Shown here: piece by piece, positions 30,404 through 39,605 of the stretch
Layout: each line of letters opens with the position of its first letter
Position numbering within the stretch: the stretch's first letter is position 1
Origin: Sphingomonadales bacterium UBA2683
GTDB lineage: Bacteria > Pseudomonadota > Alphaproteobacteria > Sphingomonadales > Sphingomonadaceae
Assembly: GCA_002354635.1 (NCBI GenBank)
Contig: DELZ01000003.1
Span: 338,613-402,612 of the forward strand
Direction: 5' to 3'
DNA: 64,000 bases
The notes under the pieces: model-generated
Told to the model about the DNA's origin: nothing
The model's database searches: none
Seen by the model: the letters and a program-made list of their open reading frames with translations, nothing else
Translations under genes and position numbers: made by a program

Positions 30404-32005
30404 ATGGCGAAAAACTTGCATCACCGAGGGGTGCGTTTGTTCAAGAGTATCGATGACATCGACTTGCACGGTCAGGGGGCAGCATTTGCAGCGGCAAATC
30501 CCCTGCGGTCGGCGATACCCGAAGCCCCTTCTTTCCAGGAAAAGTTAGCCGAGTGGCGAGACTTTTTTGCCGAACTTGACTGGGTCCCCGATCTTGGCGT
30601 GGATATCGGCAGCCCGACCTGGTTTCGCGGACTCGTGACACTGACCGCCCTGTGCGGCGTCGCGATCAGCTGCCTGCCCGATTTTGGTCCGATTGCCGGG
30701 CACCGTCCCGATCCGTTGAGCGGATATCGCGCCGACCAGGCCCGTTCGCAAATGATTGCACCGCTCGCTTACGGCTCGGACACCGGAATCCGGATGGCGG
30801 CAACTGACGCGGTACGCCCGCTGGCGGAGAGCCCGGAACGGCCATCGATCGAACTTGTTGCCACGCTCGGCCGCGGCGACAGCTTGCGCCGGGTGCTGCA
30901 ACGCGCGGGCGTGGCAAGTGACGAGGCGGTTCAGGTGAACGATCTGATCGGCGGCGCGGTTTCGCTCGGCGACATCAGGCCCGGCACCAAGATTGATGTG
31001 ATACTGGGCCGTCGCCCGGCAAAAAACCAGGCGCGGCCGCTGGACCAGCTGGCCTTCCGCGCGCGTTTCGATCTCAATCTCGAAATCGTGCGTGACGGCG
31101 ACCGGCTGAAGCTGAACCGCAAACCGATCATGGTCGATGATACCCCGCTGCGGATCAAGGGCACGGTTGGCTCAAGCCTGTACCGGTCCGCGCGCGCGGC
31201 CGGGGCGCCTTCCGAAGCGGTGCAGAAATATCTGCAGGTGATCGGTTCGAAAATGTCGGTTTCCCGGGATATCCGCAGCGGCGACCAGTTTGATATCATC
31301 CTCTCCTATCGCCGCGCCGAAACCGGCGAAGTCGAAGTCGGCGACCTGATCTATGCCGGGCTGGAACGCGATGGCAAGCCGGCGGCGCAAATGCTGAAAT
31401 GGCAGAGCGGCGGACGGACCAACTGGTTCGAGGCCTCCGGTGTCGGCCAGTCGAACGGCGAGCTGGCCCGGCCAACCAACGGACGGATTACGTCCAGCTA
31501 TGGCATGCGGCGGCATCCGATCCTGCGCTACAAGCGCATGCACAGCGGTCTGGACTTCGGCGGCGGCTATGGCGCACCCATTTATGCCGTTACCGATGGC
31601 ACCGTGATCCATTCCGGTCGCAAGGGCGGTTTCGGCAATTATGTCAAGCTGCAGCATGGCGGCGGTCTGGCCTCCGGCTATGGCCATATGAGCCGAATCG
31701 CGGTGAGCAACGGCCGGCGCGTCCGCAGAGGGCAGATTATCGGCTATATCGGCTCGACCGGCCTGTCGACCGGACCCCATCTGCATTATGAACTGTACCG
31801 TGGCGGGCGCACGATCAATCCGCAGTCCGTCAAATTTGTCGAACGGGCGCAGCTGGGCGGGCGCGAATTGCGCCGCTTCAGGGGCGAACTGCAGAAGTTG
31901 CAGCGCGTGGAGCCCGGTGCCGCGTTGAGCGCGCTGAAAAGTGCCTCGGCACAGGTCGAGCCCGAGCGCGAGATCAACCGTCTCAACAAGCCGCTGAAGA
32001 GCTAG
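30404..32005 (+). CDS. M23 family metallopeptidase (putative murein hydrolase or divisome activator)
   Basis: 533 aa. One membrane segment near residues 80-97 (FRGLVTLTALCGVAISCL), a LysM/OapA-like region with two related blocks (about 155-330), and a C-terminal LytM/M23 domain (about 365-465). Zinc ligands appear in HSGLDFGG and HLHYEL, with GHMSRI between, so it looks catalytically complete. A C-terminal ~55-residue tail follows. The frame is open far upstream antisense to the helicase gene; ATG 30404 is the first start after the CtrA box and gives a sensible N-terminus. Probable role: peptidoglycan cleavage. Confidence 0.9.
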   Translation: MAKNLHHRGVRLFKSIDDIDLHGQGAAFAAANPLRSAIPEAPSFQEKLAEWRDFFAELDWVPDLGVDIGSPTWFRGLVTLTALCGVAISCLPDFGPIAGHRPDPLSGYRADQARSQMIAPLAYGSDTGIRMAATDAVRPLAESPERPSIELVATLGRGDSLRRVLQRAGVASDEAVQVNDLIGGAVSLGDIRPGTKIDVILGRRPAKNQARPLDQLAFRARFDLNLEIVRDGDRLKLNRKPIMVDDTPLRIKGTVGSSLYRSARAAGAPSEAVQKYLQVIGSKMSVSRDIRSGDQFDIILSYRRAETGEVEVGDLIYAGLERDGKPAAQMLKWQSGGRTNWFEASGVGQSNGELARPTNGRITSSYGMRRHPILRYKRMHSGLDFGGGYGAPIYAVTDGTVIHSGRKGGFGNYVKLQHGGGLASGYGHMSRIAVSNGRRVRRGQIIGYIGSTGLSTGPHLHYELYRGGRTINPQSVKFVERAQLGGRELRRFRGELQKLQRVEPGAALSALKSASAQVEPEREINRLNKPLKS

Positions 32006-32077
32006 GGCCGAAAACCGGACGCCAAACAGTTGCACAGAAGAGTTGAGCGCCGCTGTCTGCTCGGCTAAGCCTTTCCC

Positions 32078-33071
<994 letters not shown>

Positions 33072-33079
<8 letters not shown>

Positions 33080-33641
33080 AAAGGCCACCGATACGGTTCT
33101 TGAAACCGAGCGGCTAATCCTGCGCAAGTGGCGCGCAAGCGATATCGAGCCGTTCATGGAACATCTCAACACCCGCAATGTGATGCGCTGGCTGGGCGGG
33201 GTACAAAGCCGCGAAACATTTGATGCGGCGATGGGACGGCTGGAAGGCTATGATCGCGACTTCGGCCACACATTCTGGATTGTCGAGCGCAAGTCCGATG
33301 CAGAGATCCTGGGGTTTTGCGGACTGAAACGGGTCAATGCACCGCAGCCGAAACTGACCGGCGCGCATGAGATCGGCTGGCGCCTGCGCGAAGACGCGTG
33401 GGGCAAGGGCTATGCCAAGGAAGCCGCAACCGCATGCATGGATGCCGCATTTTCCCGCTGGAACGCGCCCTTCGTGGTCGCGCTCACGGTTACCGGCAAC
33501 GAACCGAGCTGGGGCCTGATGAAGCGGCTGGGCATGACCCGCTGTCCGTCGCTGGATTTCCACGACCCCAATTATGAAGACGATCTCAATCCGACGATCG
33601 TCTATAAAATCACAGCAGATGAATGGAACTCGAGAATATGA
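33072..33641 (+). CDS. GNAT family N-acetyltransferase (RimJ/RimL-like)
   Basis: 189 aa. Typical Acetyltransf_3 layout: LETERLILRKWRASDIEPF at the start, FWIVERKSDAEILGFCGL, then acetyl-CoA-binding segment EIGWRLREDAWGKGYAKEAA, and GLMKRLGMTR. ATG 33072 chosen: it lies inside the hemB end (8-base overlap) and an ATG further out would cut deeper into hemB. Ends in ATGA shared with the carbonic anhydrase gene. Substrate unknown. Confidence 0.88.
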
Positions 33642-34192
33642 CCGCTCCGCTGATCCTGCCGTTCAACGGCAAAACCCCTAAAATCCACCCGAGCGCCTTT
33701 ATCGCACCGGGCTGCAAGATTATCGGCGATGTCGAAATTGGCCCCGAATCGAGCGTATGGTATAATTGCGTGATCCGCGCCGATGTAAATTTCATTCGAA
33801 TCGGTGCGCGCAGCAATATCCAGGACGGTACCACCATCCACTGCGACAGCGCCACGCCAGCCACGCCCAATGGCAATCCGACGATTATCGGCGATGATGT
33901 GCTGGTGGGTCATATGGTGATGCTGCATGGTGCGACCCTCGAGGACCGGGCCTTTGTCGGCCTGAGCACGACGGTCATGGACGGTTGCGTGATCGAGGGC
34001 GATGCGATGCTGGCTGCCGGCGCGACCCTGACTCCGAACAAGCGCATTCCATCCGGACAGCTCTGGGCGGGATCGCCTGCCAAATTCATGCGCGATCTGC
34101 CCGAGCCAGCGATTGCCGGCATGCGTATGGGCGTTGCCCATTATGTCGAAAATGCGAAGGCGCACAAGGCGGCGATCGAAGAGTTGGGTTAG
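33638..34192 (+). CDS. Gamma-carbonic anhydrase-like hexapeptide-repeat protein
   Basis: 184 aa left-handed beta-helix of hexapeptide repeats. Zinc-ligand histidines are in place: H68 (TTIHCD), H92 (VGHMV) and H97 (LHGAT). Family members (YrdA, CaiE, Cam-like) bind zinc or iron; carbonic anhydrase activity is not certain for all. ATG 33638 chosen because it forms an ATGA overlap with the GNAT stop; an in-frame ATG lies five codons upstream. Convergent with a lipoprotein gene, overlapping by 4 bases. Confidence 0.92.
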   Translation: MTAPLILPFNGKTPKIHPSAFIAPGCKIIGDVEIGPESSVWYNCVIRADVNFIRIGARSNIQDGTTIHCDSATPATPNGNPTIIGDDVLVGHMVMLHGATLEDRAFVGLSTTVMDGCVIEGDAMLAAGATLTPNKRIPSGQLWAGSPAKFMRDLPEPAIAGMRMGVAHYVENAKAHKAAIEELG

Positions 34193-34704
34193 CGCAGCCG
34201 GTTCTTCATTGCATCGATTTCGCTCTGTTGCCGGTCGACATGCGCCAGCACCGCTTCACGCTGTCCGGCGATGAGAGCGGCTCCGCCGGATTGCCCTTCA
34301 GCGGTTTCACGTTCGAGCTGCTCGCGATATAGCGCATCAATATCTGCCAGGGCCTCGACCGAAGGACTCCGCTGCATCTCCAGCGCCGCCAGTTCCATAT
34401 GCGCGACCACCCATGATTCGCTCGACACTGCAGCACGGCGCGCCGCACCGACTCGGCTTCCAACGGTTGGCAGGCTGGCCAGAAACTGCTCGTGCGCCGT
34501 CCGGCTTTTGGCGACCGCTGCATCCAGCCGGTTCTGCACCGCAGCGGGCAAGGTCGAAATAACAGGGCCGGGCGCCGCCGGTTCGGTCATCACCGGCTCG
34601 CCTTCGTAGGGGCGCTTCTGAAGCGACGGAAAATCGCCTTGCTGCATCGCGCAACCGGAGAGCGTAAAGGCGATTAGGGTCAGCAAAACAGGGAGCTTTT
34701 TCAT
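34189..34704 (-). CDS. Putative lipoprotein, unknown function
   Basis: 171 aa. Lipobox LSGC (Cys18) followed by Ala, consistent with outer-membrane sorting. Mature protein is Ala-rich and largely helical with coiled-coil character in the second half (LAALEMQRSPSVEALADIDALYREQLERETAEG, ending RQQSEIDAMKNRLR). No family recognised. Confidence 0.77.
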   Translation of the reverse strand: MKKLPVLLTLIAFTLSGCAMQQGDFPSLQKRPYEGEPVMTEPAAPGPVISTLPAAVQNRLDAAVAKSRTAHEQFLASLPTVGSRVGAARRAAVSSESWVVAHMELAALEMQRSPSVEALADIDALYREQLERETAEGQSGGAALIAGQREAVLAHVDRQQSEIDAMKNRLR

Positions 34705-34810
34705 TGCCCTGTCTTTAGGAGAGCCTTATCCGGTCTGCAACGTTGAATATGATGCGGCATTGTGACCCGTCACCGGAAAGGCGCGAATAGCCAAAATCGC
34801 CTTAAGCTGG

Positions 34811-34839
34811 TTGACAGCGCCAGTTTCATCGGTTAGCTG
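34811..34839 (+). promoter_or_regulatory. Candidate promoter of rplU-rpmA
   Basis: A perfect -35 TTGACA (34811-34816), 17-base spacer and a weak -10 TAGCTG (34834-34839), about 84 bases before the L21 start. The 218-base gap is otherwise empty and could hold a leader. Confidence 0.45.
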
Positions 34840-34922
34840 CCCACTCTTTCCAGCGTGAGCCGAAGGACTCGCGTTAACGGTCTTGTGCGCTGGAACCTTA
34901 AATTTGAAACGGAAACATAGCC

Positions 34923-35423
34923 ATGTTCGCAATTGTGCGCACCGGCGGCAAACAATATCGGGTTGCCGCAGGAGATATTATCGCAGTCGAAAAACTTGCT
35001 GGTGAAGCAGGTGATTCGGTAACCCTGGACGACGTCTTGCTGGCCGGCGACGGCGGCGACATCAAGGACGTCAAGGGCCTGACCGTAGCGGCTGAGATCG
35101 TTGCGCAGGAAAAGGGCGAGAAGGTCATCATCTTCAAGAAACGCCGCCGGCACAATTATCGCCGCAAAAACGGCCATCGCCAGCAGCATACAGTTCTGAA
35201 GATCAGCGCCATCGGTGCCGAAAAGGCTCCGAAGAAGGCAGCTGCCAAGAAGGAAGCTGCTCCTGCCGAGGACAAGCCTGCCGCAAAGGCGAAGGCTGCT
35301 CCGGCCGCAAAAGCACCAGCGAAAAAGGCTGATGCAAAAACCGAAACGAAACCCGCCGCCGCAAAGAAAGCGCCAGCGAAAAAGCCAGCCGCCAAGAAGC
35401 CGGCTGCGAAGAAAAAGGACTAA
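34923..35423 (+). CDS. rplU: 50S ribosomal protein L21 with long Lys/Ala-rich C-terminal extension
   Basis: Residues 1-99 are a normal bacterial L21 ([34 protein letters not shown]). Residues 100-166 are an added tail of Lys, Ala and Pro (repeats such as [13 protein letters not shown]), histone-H1-like. L21 binds 23S rRNA. Tails of this sort occur in several sphingomonad and other alphaproteobacterial L21 proteins. Three bases before rpmA. Confidence 0.97.
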   Translation: MFAIVRTGGKQYRVAAGDIIAVEKLAGEAGDSVTLDDVLLAGDGGDIKDVKGLTVAAEIVAQEKGEKVIIFKKRRRHNYRRKNGHRQQHTVLKISAIGAEKAPKKAAAKKEAAPAEDKPAAKAKAAPAAKAPAKKADAKTETKPAAAKKAPAKKPAAKKPAAKKKD

Positions 35424-35426
35424 ACC

Positions 35427-35696
35427 ATGGCACATAAAAAAGCAGGTGGTTCATCCCGCAACGGGCGCGACTCGGAAGGTCGTCGCCTAGGCGTCAAGAA
35501 ATTCGGCAGCGAAGCTGTTGTCGCAGGCAATATCATCATCCGCCAGCGCGGAACCAAGACCCATCCGGGTCGCAATGTCGGTATGGGCAAGGACCACACC
35601 CTTTTTGCGCTCGTCGATGGCAAGGTGGAATTCCACAAGGGCAAGCTCGGCCGCAAATATGTGTCCGTCGACGTCATGGCGGAAGCCGCAGAATAA
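35427..35696 (+). CDS. rpmA: 50S ribosomal protein L27
   Basis: 89 aa. Starts [20 protein letters not shown], the conserved N-terminus that reaches the peptidyl transferase centre, without the cleavable leader of Firmicutes. Then [18 protein letters not shown] and [17 protein letters not shown]. Read with rplU, 3 bases apart, and followed by a terminator. Confidence 0.98.
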   Translation: MAHKKAGGSSRNGRDSEGRRLGVKKFGSEAVVAGNIIIRQRGTKTHPGRNVGMGKDHTLFALVDGKVEFHKGKLGRKYVSVDVMAEAAE

Positions 35697-35764
35697 CCGG
35701 ATAATCGATAAAGGGTTATCCACCAGAGGGATGACCCGGCAGGTTCAACAGAACCGTCAATTTC

Positions 35765-35792
35765 AGGGAGAGGTCATCCTCTCCCTTTTTTT
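35765..35792 (+). terminator. Terminator of rplU-rpmA
   Basis: Perfect 9-bp stem AGGGAGAGG / CCTCTCCCT with a TCAT tetraloop and a run of seven T overlapping the stem end, 69 bases after the L27 stop. Confidence 0.93.
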
Positions 35793-35891
35793 GTCTCTCC
35801 CTGTCGTAACGTCACGGTCTTGTAACGGTCACCCGCTAGCGGGCTAACCAGTCAAGACAGGGGCGTCACAAATTGACCATGGAGAGTCCCG

Positions 35892-36443
35892 ATGTTTGCC
35901 GTTACCCCAAGATTGTTGCTGAGACCGGGCTGGCCCGAAGATACCGAAGACCTGTTCGCGGCGATCAACGATGAATCGATTGTCCGCAATCTGGCGCGCG
36001 CGCCCTGGCCCTACCGGCCGGAGGATGCCCGGCAATTCCTTGCCCTGCCCGACGACATCGCAAGCCCCCGCTGGCTGATTTTCAGCCGGACTCAAGGTGC
36101 ACCCGAACTGGCGGGCTGCATCGGAATCGATTCGCGGGACGATGGCACGGTTGAACTCGGCTACTGGATCAGTCGCCCGTTCTGGGGCCGTGGCTATGCG
36201 ACAGAAGCCGGCCATGCAGTGCTTCAGAACGCGCGGACGCTGGGCCACAAAAGTCTGGTTGCCAGCCATTTCATCGACAATCCGGTTTCAGGATCGGTTC
36301 TGCGCAAGTTGGGATTCGAGCCCACCGGCCGAACTGTCGGACTGTTCAGCCGCGGCAGAAACCGAGATGTTCAGGCAATCGAATTTTCGTGTGTGCTGGA
36401 GGATGAGCAGGAAAGCGAGGCTATGCGACCGCTGGCCGCCTGA
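35892..36443 (+). CDS. GNAT family N-acetyltransferase
   Basis: 183 aa Acetyltransf_3 protein: VTPRLLLRPGWPEDTEDLFAAI at the N-terminus, VELGYWISRPFWGRGYATEAGHAVL as acetyl-CoA-binding segment, and SGSVLRKLGFEPTGRTVGLFSRGR. Ribosome binding site GGAGA about eight bases before ATG. Substrate unknown. Its stop directly abuts the stop of the convergent PF10118-type gene. Confidence 0.88.
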   Translation: MFAVTPRLLLRPGWPEDTEDLFAAINDESIVRNLARAPWPYRPEDARQFLALPDDIASPRWLIFSRTQGAPELAGCIGIDSRDDGTVELGYWISRPFWGRGYATEAGHAVLQNARTLGHKSLVASHFIDNPVSGSVLRKLGFEPTGRTVGLFSRGRNRDVQAIEFSCVLEDEQESEAMRPLAA

Positions 36444-37406
36444 TCAGGCGACTTTCTTGATCCGCTCGGTCTTGTCCAGGACCAGGGAATCCGGCCGTTC
36501 GGATCCGGCATCCACTTCGGCCATGATCGCCGCCTCATATTCGCTCTCGGCGAGCCGGATCAGTGCCCGGTCGTCGATGTCCCAAGGGTGAAATCCGGGT
36601 TTGAAAAACTGAAGCAACGGCCAGAGGGTGCGGCGGAACGGTGCCTTGCCGAGAAATGCATAATGCGCCAGCCCCAGCCAGGCGCGCGGGCCGGAAATCC
36701 CGTCCTGGCGCAACAGGTCGAGCACACCCCTGGCCCTGTTCTTGGTAAAGCCGAATGCGATCTTCGCCATGAAGCTGCACCGTATGAACCAGCATTTGAA
36801 CGGGCTCCAGTCCTTCGTCATATGCAGCCAGGTGTCATAGGCGACGCCCTTGTGCTCGATCTCTTCGGACGCGTGCCACAGCCACAATTTGCGCTGCTGC
36901 TCGTCAGCATTTTCAAAATGTTTTGGATTGGCAATCACTTCGGCCGCCAGGATCGCGGTAATATGCTCAATGCACAGAGTTGCGACCAGATGGGCATGCT
37001 CCGGCATCGTTCGGATACGATTGACCACACCGGAAATTGCCTGTTCCAAACGGCTGATATCAAAGTCGCAATCTTTCAGATGTTCGTTGAAGCAGTGATG
37101 CTCCCGGCTGTGGATGGCTTCCTGCTGGATGAAAGCACGGATCTCCCGCTGCAGTTTGGGAGGCACGCGCTTGCGGAATTTCTTCAGCGAATCGATGAAG
37201 AATATCTCGCCTTCGGGAAAAGTGACAGAAAGGGCGTTGAAAAAAGCCGAAGCAAAGGGATCGCCGTCAACCCAGCGGCGCCGGTCGATCACGGCACTGG
37301 CAAAGTTTCGGTTGCGCGGCCGGATGAGCAGGTCGGCCGGGGTCGCGCTCTGATTGTACGCCGGAATTTCGGTCGCTGCCTGAGCAGCAGTCGGAGCAAT
37401 GTCCAT
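36444..37406 (-). CDS. PF10118-type predicted metal-dependent hydrolase (paralog 1)
   Basis: 320 aa. Three conserved acid/His clusters: QQEAIHSREH, LCIEHITAIL and ASEEIEHKGVAYDTW. Two are ExxH motifs, which with the middle EH recall a four-helix ferritin-like di-iron site; this is my inference, as the family is only annotated as metal-dependent hydrolase. Shares long blocks with the protein at 43031-43930. Start uncertain: ATG 37406 is used, but GGGAGG lies 13 bases upstream and would better suit a TTG four codons earlier (37418). Confidence 0.82.
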   Translation of the reverse strand: MDIAPTAAQAATEIPAYNQSATPADLLIRPRNRNFASAVIDRRRWVDGDPFASAFFNALSVTFPEGEIFFIDSLKKFRKRVPPKLQREIRAFIQQEAIHSREHHCFNEHLKDCDFDISRLEQAISGVVNRIRTMPEHAHLVATLCIEHITAILAAEVIANPKHFENADEQQRKLWLWHASEEIEHKGVAYDTWLHMTKDWSPFKCWFIRCSFMAKIAFGFTKNRARGVLDLLRQDGISGPRAWLGLAHYAFLGKAPFRRTLWPLLQFFKPGFHPWDIDDRALIRLAESEYEAAIMAEVDAGSERPDSLVLDKTERIKKVA

Positions 37407-37520
37407 ATCTGGCAATGTACCTCCCAGTACTTTATCTAAACCTGCGCGACCAAGTTTTGTTGAACAGGGGATAGACAAGGAAGGTTAAATTTCGGCATCG
37501 CATGATGCTTTACAGACATG

Positions 37521-37536
37521 GTTAAATTTGGGTAAA
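37521..37536 (-). promoter_or_regulatory. One-mismatch CtrA-like box
   Basis: Minus-strand TTTA-CCCAAAT-TTAAC, one base from TTAA-N7-TTAAC, about 115 bases upstream of the PF10118-type gene and after trmB. Candidate only. Confidence 0.3.
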
Positions 37537-37598
37537 TTTGGCCGAAATCCGCCAAAAACCGTGACCCATACAGATAAACGGTTTTGATCCTCTATGGT

Positions 37599-38294
37599 TT
37601 ATTTGCGCCGGTAGCGGAAATACCAGACATCATGGCCCTGCCTGCGGGCCTTGGCTTCGTAGCGTGTTTCAGGCCATCCACCGGGACGGATCATCCAGTC
37701 TTTCGGACTTTCGCACAGCCAGTCAAACTCGTCTCGCTGGCTCATGATCATCATGGCCCATTCGAGATAGACCGGATGGTCGGTTCCGAAACGAAATTCC
37801 CCCCCGGGTTTCAGCTTTGCTGCGATCAGGTCGACCGGCCCGTGGTTCATGAAACGCCGCTTGGCGTGCCGCGCCTTTGGCCAAGGATCGGGATGGAGCA
37901 GATAGACGAAGCTCAGCGAACCGTCCGGAATTCTTTCCAGCACGTCCAGCGCATTGCCCATATGCAGCCGGACATTGGCCAGATGCTGATCGCGCACATG
38001 TTGTAATGCCCCGACCACGCCGTTGAGATAGGGCTCGCAGCCGATAAAGCCATGATCGGGCAGCATGTCGGCGCGGCTCGCCAGATGTTCACCGGCGCCA
38101 AATCCGATTTCAAAATGCAGCGGACGGTCGCCGCCGAACAGCGATACCGCAGTCACCGGGCCTTCGGTCGGCACGGCGATTTGCGGCAGCAGCTTCTCGA
38201 CCAGCTCCACCTGCTGATCGCGCAGCGCATGGCCCTGCCGCCGGCCATAAAGCTGACGGATAGTGGTCGGATCGCCGTCCTTATAGGCGGTCAT
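37599..38294 (-). CDS. trmB: tRNA (guanine-N7-)-methyltransferase
   Basis: Methylates G46 in the variable loop of tRNAs using SAM. 231 aa. Family blocks: LHFEIGFGAGEHLASRA (SAM site), FIGCEPYLNGVVGAL, LSFVYLLHPDPWPKARHAKRRF (TrmB signature) and the C-terminal ETRYEAKARRQGHDVWYFRYR. Starts 24 bases after metK, whose product makes its cofactor. Confidence 0.96.
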   Translation of the reverse strand: MTAYKDGDPTTIRQLYGRRQGHALRDQQVELVEKLLPQIAVPTEGPVTAVSLFGGDRPLHFEIGFGAGEHLASRADMLPDHGFIGCEPYLNGVVGALQHVRDQHLANVRLHMGNALDVLERIPDGSLSFVYLLHPDPWPKARHAKRRFMNHGPVDLIAAKLKPGGEFRFGTDHPVYLEWAMMIMSQRDEFDWLCESPKDWMIRPGGWPETRYEAKARRQGHDVWYFRYRRK

Positions 38295-38318
38295 CGGTCT
38301 GACACTATTATAGACATA

Positions 38319-39536
38319 TCAACCTCGAAGCGCGGCCTTCAAGGCATCCACCAGGTCGGTCTTTTCCCAGCTGAACAAATCTCCCTCGGCCTTGCGGCCA
38401 AAATGCCCATAGGCGGCCGTAGGGCTGTAGATCGGCTTGTTCAGACCGAGATGGGTGCGGATACCCTTGGGGGTCAATCTTACCAGCTGTGGCAATATTT
38501 CTTCCAGCTTCTCTTCGCTCACTGTACCGGTGCCGTGCAGGTCCACGTTGATCGACAGCGGTTCGGCAATCCCGATCGCATAGGACAGCTGGATCGCGCA
38601 GCGCTTGGCAAGACCAGCCGCAACAACATTCTTCGCCAGATAGCGCGTGATATAGGCGGCCGAGCGATCCACCTTGGTCGGATCCTTGCCGGAAAAGGCA
38701 CCGCCGCCATGGGGGCTGGCCCCACCATAGGTGTCGACAATGATCTTGCGGCCGGTCAGGCCGGCGTCGCCGTCGGGGCCGCCAATTTCGAACCGGCCGG
38801 TCGGGTTGACGTGGATCACGGTCTTGTCGGTGATAAAGCCCTCCGGCAGCACCTTGTGGAATACGCCCATCACATAGTCGCGCAATTCCTGATACAGCGC
38901 CGGATTGTCGCTGTCCTTGTAATAGCCGGGCGCATGCTGCGTCGAGACCACCAGGGCAACCGCCTCGACCGGCATTTCATCGACATAGCGGAGGGTGACC
39001 TGGCTCTTGCTGTCGGGCTCGAGAAACGGGGCCTTGCCGCTGTGGCGGTCGTCTGCCATCTGCTTCAGTATCCGGTGCGAATAGTGCAGCGTGGCCGGCA
39101 TCAGGTCCGGCGTTTCGTCGCTGGCATAGCCGAACATGATCCCCTGGTCCCCGGCGCCTTCATCCTTGTTGCCGCTTTCGTCCACGCCCTGGGCGATATG
39201 CGCCGATTGGGGGTGCAGGTAATTTTCGAAGGTCAGATTCTGCCAGTGAAAGCCGTCCTGCTCATAGCCGATTTTCTTCACCGTTTCGCGGACCGCAGTC
39301 TGGATTTCTTCCTGCGCTCCGGCCGCCCAGTTGCCATTGGTATCGATCATGCCGCTGCCGCGAACCTCGCCTGCCAGAATTACCCGATCGGTGGTGGTCA
39401 GGGTTTCGCAGGCAACCCGCGCTTCCGGGTCTTTCGAAAGGAACAGATCGACGATGGCATCGGAAATCTGGTCGGAAACCTTGTCAGGATGGCCCTCGGA
39501 GACTGATTCGGAGGTGAAAATAAATTCTGAACGCAT
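38319..39536 (-). CDS. metK: S-adenosylmethionine synthetase
   Basis: Makes SAM from methionine and ATP. 405 aa. Signatures: [21 protein letters not shown] at the N-terminus, [12 protein letters not shown] (ATP site) and [20 protein letters not shown] (phosphate loop). ATG 39536 chosen from AGGAA seven bases upstream and the standard family start; the open frame runs further out. The 69-base leader after lnt holds a small hairpin CCAG-N7-CTGG followed by an A-rich stretch. Confidence 0.97.
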   Translation of the reverse strand: MRSEFIFTSESVSEGHPDKVSDQISDAIVDLFLSKDPEARVACETLTTTDRVILAGEVRGSGMIDTNGNWAAGAQEEIQTAVRETVKKIGYEQDGFHWQNLTFENYLHPQSAHIAQGVDESGNKDEGAGDQGIMFGYASDETPDLMPATLHYSHRILKQMADDRHSGKAPFLEPDSKSQVTLRYVDEMPVEAVALVVSTQHAPGYYKDSDNPALYQELRDYVMGVFHKVLPEGFITDKTVIHVNPTGRFEIGGPDGDAGLTGRKIIVDTYGGASPHGGGAFSGKDPTKVDRSAAYITRYLAKNVVAAGLAKRCAIQLSYAIGIAEPLSINVDLHGTGTVSEEKLEEILPQLVRLTPKGIRTHLGLNKPIYSPTAAYGHFGRKAEGDLFSWEKTDLVDALKAALRG

Positions 39537-39605
39537 GCTAAATTCCTGATTTTTTAACCAGAACGAAGCTGGCCGATGAGACATAAGGAAATGTTTATAT
39601 GTGCT

